This document shows, in pieces, positions 1-6,961 of a stretch of 64,000 nucleotides of DNA. This DNA comes from Alphaproteobacteria bacterium (GTDB taxonomy: Bacteria > Pseudomonadota > Alphaproteobacteria > SP197). How positions within the stretch are numbered: position 1 is the stretch's first letter; each line of letters begins with the position of its first letter. The DNA is taken from contig VGDP01000005.1 in the NCBI GenBank assembly GCA_016869675.1, forward strand, positions 53,178 to 117,177, written 5' to 3'. A model generated the notes under the pieces. The model searched no databases. It was not told the DNA's origin and saw only the letters and a program-made list of their open reading frames with translations. The translations under genes were made by a program, and so were the position numbers.

Positions 1-124
1 GGTCGGCGCCGAACGATGCTTCATGGTCGGGTGCCAGGCCAGCACCCTTCGCCATCACGGTGTCGTGGTAGCGGCGCGCCAGCGGCGAGAACGGCTCCTG
101 CGGCGGGTAGGCGTCAGGATGCAT
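1..124 (-). CDS. Unidentified protein, N-terminal 41 residues only (runs off left edge)
   Basis: A minus-strand frame opens with ATG at 124 and stays open to the window edge. It begins MHPDAYPPQEPFSPLARRYH. It overlaps the last 11 bases of the upstream molybdenum hydroxylase gene, the tight packing seen throughout this operon, which is the main reason to believe it. I do not recognise the family from 41 residues. By position it is the sixth and last visible gene of the nicX-like/coxG/hydroxylase operon, so a role in the same catabolism is possible but is inference only. Confidence 0.45.
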   Translation of the reverse strand, partial: MHPDAYPPQEPFSPLARRYHDTVMAKGAGLAPDHEASFGAD

Positions 125-2414
125 CGCCGCCCCCGGTCATGGCGTCGAGCACGCGTTCAGGCGTCATGGGCAGGCGGTCGAGCCGGGCGCCGGTCGCGGC
201 CGCGATGCCGTTGGCGATGGCGGCCGGCACCGTGACGATGCCGATCTCGCCGACGCCCTTGGCGCCGAACGGGCCGTCGGGCTCGGGCGCCTCGACGATC
301 ACCGTGTGGATGCCGTGGGGCGAATCGAGCGTGGTCGGCACCTTGTAGTCGGCGAGCGTCGGGTTGGCCAGACGGCCACCGTCCCACACCATCTCCTCGG
401 TCAGGGCGAAGCCCATGCCCTGGACGAACGCCCCCTCCATCTGGCCTTCCACGGCGCCGGGGTTGATCGCCTTGCCGACGTCGACCGCCGACCAAGCCTC
501 GCGCACCGCCGCCTTGCCGGTCACGTCGTCGACCGCCACGTCGGCGACCGTGCAGGCGAACGAAAAGACGCCGATGCGCGGGAACGGCAGGCCGGTGACC
601 ACGGCGCGCTTGGGGTCGACGCTGGCGCGATCGAACACCAGGGTGTTGGTGCCGACGATCGGCCCGCCCGCCGCCCAGTGCGCGCGCAAACTGACGTGGA
701 GGAACGAGATTTCCTTGTCGGGCACGCCCTTCAGACCGATGCGCCCGCCCCAGCGCAGTTCCAGATCGTCGGCAGAGCATTCCAGCATCTCGCCGGCGTG
801 CTCGCGCAGCTTGCGCTCGACCTCGCGCGCGGCGGCCACCACCGCGCGCCCCGTGGTGTAGGTGACGCGGCTGGCCGTGGTGCCCCAGTTGTAGGGCGAG
901 CCGTCGGTGTCGGGGCTGGCGACGCTGACCCGCTCGACCGGGACCTTGAGCGCCTCGGCGCAGATCTGCGCCAGCGCCGTGTCCGAACCTTGGCCGATGT
1001 CGACCGCCCCGGTGTTGAGCACGATCGAGCCGTCCTCGAGCACGCGCACGATGGCCCCGGTGGCGAGCAGCCCGCTGATGTGGGCGGCGCACGCGGCACC
1101 CAGCCCGTTAGGCGCACCGCGCCGTGCCGTCCAGCCCGAGGCCGCACGCGCCCCTTCGATGCACTGGGCCAAACCGTTCGACAGCACCTCGCCGCCGCCG
1201 AACCAGCGATCGCCGTCCCTGAGCGCGTTCCGTGCACGCAGGTCCAACGGGTCCATGCCGAGCCGTTCGGCGATGCGGTCGATCTGGGTTTCGCCGGCGA
1301 AGGCGATCTGCGGGTTGCCGAACCCGCGGAACGCGCCGAAGCGCAGCTTGTTGGTGTAGACCAGCCGGCCGTGGGCACACGCGTGGGCAATGCGGTACGG
1401 CCCGCGCGACATGAGCAGCGCATAGCCGAGCACGCCGGGACTGTCGTCACCGTAGGCGCCGCAATCGAGCAGCACCTCGGTGTCGCGCGCGACCAGGGTG
1501 CCGTCGCGCCGGGCGCCGGTGCGCATGCGCACCTTGAACGGGTGGCGCGCGCGGACGATCTCGAAATCCTCCTCGCGGTTGAGGATCAGCTTGACCGGCC
1601 GGCCGGTGGCGAGCGCGAGCGCCACCACCAGCGGCTGGACGTGCGCCTCCATCTTGTTGCCGAAGCCGCCGCCGACGCGCGGTGTCAAACAGCGTAGGCG
1701 CCCCATGGGCAGGCCCAGGCTCTCGCACACGTTGGCCTGGACGCGGAACACCGACTGGTTGGCCGACCACAGCGTTACCCGGCCGCCGGCGTCAACCTCG
1801 GCCAGCGCGCCGCACGGCTCGATCGCCACATGGGCCTGGGGCGCCGTGGCGTACTCGCCTTCCACCACGATATCGGCGGCGGCGAGTGCGGCCTCGACGT
1901 CGCCCTCGGCGATGGTCGTCTCGGACGCCACGTTGCCGCCGCACACGGCCGGGAACACCTTGAAGTAGGAGGCGAGATCCTCGTGCACCAGCGGGGCGTC
2001 CGGGGCGATGCCGTCCTCGGGCGACAGAACGGCGGGCAGTTCCTCGTAGCGCACCTCGATCAGGCGCGCGGCCTGGCGCGCGGTCGCCTCGTCCTCGGCC
2101 GCGACCACGGCGACCGGCTCGCCCACGTAGCGCGCCTTGCCCTTGGCGATGGGCGGCTCGTCCTTGATGAAGGCGCCCATGCGGTGATCGCCGAGATCAT
2201 CGCCGGTCAGCACGCACGCGACGCCCGGCAGGGCGCGCGCCGCCGCCGTGTCGTAGCCCAGGATGCGGGCGTGGGCGTGCGGGCTGCCCAGGATGGCGCC
2301 GTGCAGCATGCCGGGCCGCGCCAGATCGGCGATGTACTGGGCGCGGCCCAGCACCTTCTCGCGCGTCTCGAGGCGCGCGAGCCCGAGCCCGACCGCCTGG
2401 GTCGCGGCGTTCAC
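114..2414 (-). CDS. Molybdenum-binding large subunit of a xanthine-dehydrogenase-family hydroxylase
   Basis: 766 residues from GTG at 2414, which overlaps the stop of the 2Fe-2S subunit (GTGA), so translation is coupled. Family knowledge: this subunit carries molybdopterin and hydroxylates a ring carbon or aldehyde using water. Visible motifs are an N-terminal hydroxylase fold opening with LETREKVLGRAQYIADL, then VGGGFGNKMEAHVQP, GAFRGFGNPQ, VDIGQGSDTALAQICAEA, and near the C terminus GAKGVGEIGIV with the conserved active-site Glu. The AYRCSFR loop typical of true CO dehydrogenase is absent, so despite the neighbouring coxG this is not a CO dehydrogenase. The substrate is unknown; the NicX-like neighbour suggests an N-heterocycle. 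Confidence 0.9.
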   Translation of the reverse strand: MNAATQAVGLGLARLETREKVLGRAQYIADLARPGMLHGAILGSPHAHARILGYDTAAARALPGVACVLTGDDLGDHRMGAFIKDEPPIAKGKARYVGEPVAVVAAEDEATARQAARLIEVRYEELPAVLSPEDGIAPDAPLVHEDLASYFKVFPAVCGGNVASETTIAEGDVEAALAAADIVVEGEYATAPQAHVAIEPCGALAEVDAGGRVTLWSANQSVFRVQANVCESLGLPMGRLRCLTPRVGGGFGNKMEAHVQPLVVALALATGRPVKLILNREEDFEIVRARHPFKVRMRTGARRDGTLVARDTEVLLDCGAYGDDSPGVLGYALLMSRGPYRIAHACAHGRLVYTNKLRFGAFRGFGNPQIAFAGETQIDRIAERLGMDPLDLRARNALRDGDRWFGGGEVLSNGLAQCIEGARAASGWTARRGAPNGLGAACAAHISGLLATGAIVRVLEDGSIVLNTGAVDIGQGSDTALAQICAEALKVPVERVSVASPDTDGSPYNWGTTASRVTYTTGRAVVAAAREVERKLREHAGEMLECSADDLELRWGGRIGLKGVPDKEISFLHVSLRAHWAAGGPIVGTNTLVFDRASVDPKRAVVTGLPFPRIGVFSFACTVADVAVDDVTGKAAVREAWSAVDVGKAINPGAVEGQMEGAFVQGMGFALTEEMVWDGGRLANPTLADYKVPTTLDSPHGIHTVIVEAPEPDGPFGAKGVGEIGIVTVPAAIANGIAAATGARLDRLPMTPERVLDAMTGGGDAS

Positions 2415-2875
2415 GGCGCGCCCCCGCCGGCGCGGTGCACGGCTTCGACGACCTTGCGGTAGCCCGAGCAGCGGCAGAGGTTGCCCGAGAGCCCTTCGCG
2501 CACCGCCTCGAGGCTGGGCGCCGGGTGGTCGCGCAGGAACGCGGTCGCCGCCATCACCATGCCCGGCGTGCAGAAGCCGCACTGCACTGCGCCCGCCTCG
2601 GCCAGCGCCGCCTGCACCGGGTTGGGCTCGGCGCCCAGCCCCTCGATGGTGGTGATCGCGCGATCCTCGGCGTCGTGCGCCAGCGTCAGGCAGCCGCGCA
2701 CAGGCCGGCCGTCGAGCAAGACCGTGCACGCGCCGCACACGCCCTGGTTGCAGCCGCGCTTGGCGCCGGTCAGCGCGAGCCCTTCGCGCAGCACGGTCAG
2801 CAACGTGGTGTCGAGCCTCACGGCCAGGCGGTGCGCGCGGCCGTTGATCTGGAGCGTCACGTCCTGCGTCGTCAT
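2411..2875 (-). CDS. 2Fe-2S small subunit of the molybdenum hydroxylase
   Basis: 154 residues from ATG at 2875. It passes electrons from the molybdenum site to FAD. An N-terminal plant-type ferredoxin domain shows CNQGVCGACTVLLDG with the fourth Cys at GCLTLAH. A C-terminal helical 2Fe-2S domain shows CGFCTPGM and LCRCSGY. Length and order are standard for separate CoxS/QorS-type subunits. The start overlaps the stop of the FAD subunit gene (ATGA), and its own stop overlaps the GTG of the large subunit, so the three subunits are translationally coupled in the order FAD, 2Fe-2S, Mo. Confidence 0.93.
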   Translation of the reverse strand: MTTQDVTLQINGRAHRLAVRLDTTLLTVLREGLALTGAKRGCNQGVCGACTVLLDGRPVRGCLTLAHDAEDRAITTIEGLGAEPNPVQAALAEAGAVQCGFCTPGMVMAATAFLRDHPAPSLEAVREGLSGNLCRCSGYRKVVEAVHRAGGGAP

Positions 2876-3732
2876 GCGGCGCGCGCCTCGGGCGCCAACA
2901 GCGTGCCCAGCGCGTGGGCGACCATGCGCGGCACCACCCGGCGGCGGTACGCGGCGGAGGCCCGCACGTCGTCCACCGGATCGCACGCGGCGCCCAGCGC
3001 GGCGGCGGCCTCGGCGATGCGCGGGCTGCCCGGGCGAGCGCCCACGAGCAAGGCCTCGGCCTCGGCGACGCGCACCGGGCGCGGGCCGCAGCCGCCGACC
3101 GCCAGGCGCAGCGCCGCGAACGCGCCGTCGCGCACCACGGCCACCACCGCCACCGACGCGATGGCGAAATCGCCGGTCACGCGCACCAGCTTGTCGTAGC
3201 GCGCCACGGCGCCCAAGGGGCCGGGAGGCAGGCGCACGGCCGCGACGATCTCGCCGGGGCGCAGCGCCGTCGCGTACCAGTCGACGAAGAAAGCCTCGGC
3301 GGTGAGCTCGCGCGTGCCCTGGGGCCCGACGATCTCAACCACCGCGTCGGCGGCGACCAGGGCGGCCGGATAATCCGCCGCCGGGTCGGCGAAGGCGATC
3401 GAGCCGCCAATGGTCCCCATGTTGCGCACGGTCGGGTTGGCGATGCGCGCGGCGGCCAGGGCGACGATGCGCTGCGCGCCCCGCAGATCGCTTTCGTGCA
3501 CCGTTTCCCGATGCCGGCGCATGGCGCCGATGCGCGAGGTACCATCGGCCGCACGGGAAATGGTGGCGAGCGATGCGACGTGGCGGAGCGCGACCAGGGC
3601 CGAGGGGCGCGCCAGATCGGCGTTCATCATGGCGACCAGTGTGGCGCCGCCGGCCAGCGGCCGCGCGTCCGGATCGGCGGCGAGCAGGCGGACCGCCTCG
3701 GCGGCGGTCGCGGGCTTGTGCAACAGGGTCAT
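2872..3732 (-). CDS. FAD-binding middle subunit of the molybdenum hydroxylase (CoxM type)
   Basis: 286 residues from ATG at 3732, overlapping the coxG stop by ATGA. It binds FAD and passes electrons to the final acceptor. The FAD PP-loop motifs are visible: LAGGATLVAMM near residue 27 and TVRNMGTIGGSIAFADPAAD near residue 103. The C-terminal CO_deh_flav_C-type region includes DDVRASAAYRRRVVPRMVAHAL. A longer frame continues upstream into coxG but has no motifs there, so the ATGA-coupled start is preferred. Confidence 0.92.
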   Translation of the reverse strand: MTLLHKPATAAEAVRLLAADPDARPLAGGATLVAMMNADLARPSALVALRHVASLATISRAADGTSRIGAMRRHRETVHESDLRGAQRIVALAAARIANPTVRNMGTIGGSIAFADPAADYPAALVAADAVVEIVGPQGTRELTAEAFFVDWYATALRPGEIVAAVRLPPGPLGAVARYDKLVRVTGDFAIASVAVVAVVRDGAFAALRLAVGGCGPRPVRVAEAEALLVGARPGSPRIAEAAAALGAACDPVDDVRASAAYRRRVVPRMVAHALGTLLAPEARAA

Positions 3733-4184
3733 GCCGCGCCGGCCTGGGTGATGCGTGCGCGGAACGTCTCGGCGAAGCTGCGACCCAGGCTTTCCGCCTT
3801 CTTGCGCATGACGCCCAGGCCGAACTTGCCGAGCCGGCCGACCAGCGCCACGTCGGAGGCGTAGGCGACGCGCGTGCCGCCGTCGATCGCCTCGAGCCGG
3901 AGCGTCGATTCGGCCTGCAGCGTCGAGGCGCGCGTGCCCTCCTCGCCCCGGGTCACGGTGGCGACGAAGCTGGGCGGCCGCTGCTCGCGCAGCTCGACCT
4001 GCAGGTTGAACAGCGCCTTGATCGGCCCGAGCTCGACCCCGACGACCGCGCGATAACTGGTCGGCCCCAGGGTCTCGATCGAACGGCAGCCGGGCAGGCA
4101 CGCGCCGATCACCACGGGATCGACGATCGCCGCCCAGACATGCTCGATGGGCGCGGCCACCTCGAAACTGTCCTCGATGCGCAA
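3729..4184 (-). CDS. CoxG-family SRPBCC protein
   Basis: 151 residues from ATG at 4184. It matches the CoxG/SRPBCC family (helix-grip fold) from its start, with FEVAAPIEHVWAAIVDP and then VIGACLPGC, the usual opening of this family. CoxG is known in CO dehydrogenase clusters, where it has been linked to membrane anchoring, and occurs beside many other molybdenum hydroxylases. The C terminus here, FRARITQAG, shows no membrane segment. It lies 13 bases after the NicX-like gene and is coupled to the FAD subunit gene. Confidence 0.85.
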   Translation of the reverse strand: MRIEDSFEVAAPIEHVWAAIVDPVVIGACLPGCRSIETLGPTSYRAVVGVELGPIKALFNLQVELREQRPPSFVATVTRGEEGTRASTLQAESTLRLEAIDGGTRVAYASDVALVGRLGKFGLGVMRKKAESLGRSFAETFRARITQAGAA

Positions 4185-4197
4185 CGGGCCGGCCCGG

Positions 4198-5277
4198 TCA
4201 GTGCGCCACGCGCTGGACGACCATCCTGGGATCGACCAGGCGGCCCGCCTCGATCACGGTCGTACCATCGATCACCACGGTGCAATCGCGCATGGGAACG
4301 TCGTAGTGGCCTCGCGTCGCGCGGTTGCCGCCGCCCTGGGTGTTCGGCCCGGTCGAGAACAGGAAGTTGCCGGGAAACGTGCGCGCGGCGGCGCGGCTGC
4401 GTTCCGGCTCGTCGCCGTTGAGCGCGATGCCGTACCACAGCGCCTGCGGGTTCAGGCCCCAGCCCAGGTGCGACACGGCGAACGGATCGCGGTCCTCGGC
4501 ATCGGCTTTGTTGTCGTTCAGCCAGTCCTTCATCAGCTTGGCGTCGAGCCCGCCCTCGATCGCCGTGATGAAACCGTCACGCACCTGGACCCGCACCGGG
4601 TCCTGCACGTAGCGGCAGTAGGGCAGGATGACGATGTCGCCGGGCTGGAACACGACCGTGCCGTTGGCCGAGCCTTCGTTGGGAAAGGTGTGGACGTGGC
4701 CGCCGCCCCAATGGTCGAAATGGCCGGGTTCGTCGGCGAAGCCGTACTGGCTCATGACCGGATAGCCGCCGCAGCGGTACGTGAAGTCGGTGCCCGCCGG
4801 GCTGGTCACCCGCACCTCGCGCGCGGCCTCCAGCACCTTGTGGGCGTAAAGCACAGCCTCCCTGAGGCCGGGCGGGGCGATGAGCTGCTCCAGGTCGTCG
4901 GGCCCGTCGATGATCATCAGCACGCGCACGCCGGCAACCATCACGTCCTTCAGCCAGCGGGTGAACAGCGGCACGTGGAACACGACGATCAGGTCGGCGG
5001 CCTTGGCCGCCTCGAGCGTGCCCTTGCACTTGCCGACGGTGGCCACGCCCACCCTGGTCCACGACGGGATCGAGTTGACGCACATCTCGTAGATGTCGGC
5101 GCCTAGCTCGTCGGCCGCCGCGAACGCGGCCTGGACGTAGGCGCGGCGCGTCTGCAGATCGGTCACCAGCATGACCGTCTGGCCCGCCGCCACCTTGCTC
5201 ATGCGGAACTGGCGCAGGAACAGGAGCGTCAGCTTGGCCGGGTTGAGCTCCTGAACCCTCATGCCGGGGGTGTCCAT
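4198..5277 (-). CDS. 2,5-dihydroxypyridine 5,6-dioxygenase-like protein (NicX family, M29-peptidase-like fold)
   Basis: 359 residues from ATG at 5277, chosen because GGAGG lies 6 bases upstream. Automatic annotation often calls this family leucyl aminopeptidase. The motifs match NicX of Pseudomonas putida as I recall it: FADEPGHFDHW near 180, SHLGWGLNPQ near 269, GNFLFSTGPNT near 303 and RGHYDVPMRDC near 322. His270, His324 and Asp326 fall where NicX has its iron ligands (His265, His318, Asp320). NicX opens 2,5-dihydroxypyridine to N-formylmaleamate. As first gene of an operon with a molybdenum hydroxylase, a role in opening a hydroxylated N-heterocycle is plausible. The true substrate is not shown. 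Confidence 0.75.
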   Translation of the reverse strand: MDTPGMRVQELNPAKLTLLFLRQFRMSKVAAGQTVMLVTDLQTRRAYVQAAFAAADELGADIYEMCVNSIPSWTRVGVATVGKCKGTLEAAKAADLIVVFHVPLFTRWLKDVMVAGVRVLMIIDGPDDLEQLIAPPGLREAVLYAHKVLEAAREVRVTSPAGTDFTYRCGGYPVMSQYGFADEPGHFDHWGGGHVHTFPNEGSANGTVVFQPGDIVILPYCRYVQDPVRVQVRDGFITAIEGGLDAKLMKDWLNDNKADAEDRDPFAVSHLGWGLNPQALWYGIALNGDEPERSRAAARTFPGNFLFSTGPNTQGGGNRATRGHYDVPMRDCTVVIDGTTVIEAGRLVDPRMVVQRVAH

Positions 5278-5417
5278 GGTGGGCCTCCGATCCGCATACC
5301 GATTGCCGCGCGAAGAAACCCGAACGGGCCGGCCAAGTAAAGGGCGATGCACGACCGGCTTCCGCGTCGCCTTGGCCCTTCGCGGGGGCGCCACGATGGG
5401 ATACAAACGCGTCCGCC

Positions 5418-6659
5418 ATGGGCTATTCGTTCCTTCGATTGGCGCGCGAGGCGCTCCGCGACCACACCGGCTGGCGCCCGGCGTGGCGCGACGCCGAGCC
5501 CAAGCCCCGCTACGACGTGGTGGTGATCGGCGGCGGCGGCCACGGCTTGGCCACGGCCTACTACCTGGCGCGCAACCACGGCGCCCGCAACGTCGCCGTC
5601 GTGGAGAAGGGCTGGATCGGCGGCGGGAATACCGGCCGCAACACGACCGTCATTCGCTCGAACTACTATTTTCCATCTAGCGCAGAGCTTTATGACCTAT
5701 CTCTGCGGTTGTATGAGAACCTTGGGGTCGACCTCAACTACAACGTCATGGTCAGCCAGCGCGGCTTCCTGTTCCTGGCCCACGCGCCGCTCCAGCTCGA
5801 GATGTACAACCGCATCGTTAATGCGTTGTTGGTCAACGGCATCGACGCGGAACTTCTCAGCTCGGATGAAGTGTTCAGGCGGGCGCCCCTGCTCAACCGG
5901 GCCATGCGCTGGCCGGTCGTCGGCGGCTTCACCCAGCCGCGCGCCGGCATCGCGCGCCACGACGCGGTCGCCTGGGGCTACGCCCGCGCCGCCGACCGCC
6001 TGGGCGTCGACATCGTGCAGCACTGCGAGGTCACGGGCCTGCGCCAGGCCGGCGGGCGGATCACGGCGGTCGAGACGACGCGCGGCACCATCGAGGCCGG
6101 CGCGGTCGCCATCGTGGTGGCCGGGCATTCGAGCGTGCTGGCGGCCATGGCGGGCCTGCGCCTGCCGGTGACCAGCTACGCCCTGCAGGCCATGGTCAGC
6201 GAGCCCGTGAAACCCATTCTCGACACCGTGGTCAACTCGCCAGCCACCGGCGTTTATGTCAGCCAATCGGACAAGGGCGAGCTGGTGTTCGGCGGCGGGC
6301 TGGACCTCTACCCGTCCTACGCCCAGCGCGGCAACCTGCCGGTGGTCGAGCATGTGATCGCCGGCCTAATCGAGATGTTCCCGGCTTTCGCCCAGCTCCG
6401 CCTGATGCGCAAGTGGGCCGGCATCGTCGACGTGGTGCACGATTCCAGCCCGATCCTGGGCCCGACGCCGGTGGACGGTCTCTATATCAACTGCGGCTGG
6501 GGCACAGGCGGCTTCAAGGCGATCCCGGCCGGCGGCTGGCTGACCGCCCATTGCATCGCTACCGGCGGCCACCACGCGCTGTCGGCGCCCTTCGACCTGG
6601 GCCGGTTCGCCACCGGCGCCTTGGTCGACGAGGCCGCCGCCGCCGGCATCGCGCACTAG
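5418..6659 (+). CDS. soxB: Sarcosine oxidase beta subunit family protein
   Basis: 413 residues. First of four genes in the canonical soxBDAG order. The beta subunit holds the amine-oxidising site with FAD and covalent FMN. A Rossmann FAD motif VVVIGGGGHGLATAYYLAR starts near residue 34, followed by GGGNTGRNTTVIRSNY. The GIARHDAVAWGYARAA segment is where heterotetrameric sarcosine oxidases carry the FMN-bearing His. The C-terminal GWGTGGFKAIPAGG is also typical. In the family this converts sarcosine to glycine plus a one-carbon unit. N-methylglutamate dehydrogenase is built from homologous subunits, so sarcosine is likely but not certain. Confidence 0.9.
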   Translation: MGYSFLRLAREALRDHTGWRPAWRDAEPKPRYDVVVIGGGGHGLATAYYLARNHGARNVAVVEKGWIGGGNTGRNTTVIRSNYYFPSSAELYDLSLRLYENLGVDLNYNVMVSQRGFLFLAHAPLQLEMYNRIVNALLVNGIDAELLSSDEVFRRAPLLNRAMRWPVVGGFTQPRAGIARHDAVAWGYARAADRLGVDIVQHCEVTGLRQAGGRITAVETTRGTIEAGAVAIVVAGHSSVLAAMAGLRLPVTSYALQAMVSEPVKPILDTVVNSPATGVYVSQSDKGELVFGGGLDLYPSYAQRGNLPVVEHVIAGLIEMFPAFAQLRLMRKWAGIVDVVHDSSPILGPTPVDGLYINCGWGTGGFKAIPAGGWLTAHCIATGGHHALSAPFDLGRFATGALVDEAAAAGIAH

Positions 6660-6676
6660 GCGGGCGGAACATCGCC

Positions 6677-6961
6677 ATGCTGCTGATCGCCTGCCCCTTC
6701 TGCGGCCCACGCGACGAGACCGAGTTCCGCTGCGGCGGCGAATCCCACATCGCGCGGCCCGGCCCGGCCGAGACGGTCAGCGACGAGCGCTGGGGCGATT
6801 ATCTGTTCAACCGGGCCAATCCCAAGGGCGTCCACCTGGAGCGCTGGCTGCACGGCCATGGCTGCGGCCAGTGGTTCAACGTGGCGCGCGACACGGTCAG
6901 CCACCGCGTGCTGGCCGTCTACCGCATGGGCGACCCGCCGCCCAAGGACCTGACGCCATGA
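6677..6961 (+). CDS. soxD: Sarcosine oxidase delta subunit
   Basis: 94 residues from ATG at 6677. This small subunit binds zinc in heterotetrameric sarcosine oxidase. The signature is present: CPFCGPRDETEFRCGGE at the N terminus, then NPKGVHLERWLHGHGCGQWF. The cysteines and histidine of these segments are the expected zinc ligands. It lies 17 bases after soxB, and its stop overlaps the soxA start (ATGA). Confidence 0.93.
   Translation: MLLIACPFCGPRDETEFRCGGESHIARPGPAETVSDERWGDYLFNRANPKGVHLERWLHGHGCGQWFNVARDTVSHRVLAVYRMGDPPPKDLTP

Noticed and set aside
114..4184. Carbon monoxide dehydrogenase (cox) operon
   Set aside because: The large subunit lacks the AYRCSFR loop; gene order and coxG alone do not make a CO dehydrogenase.
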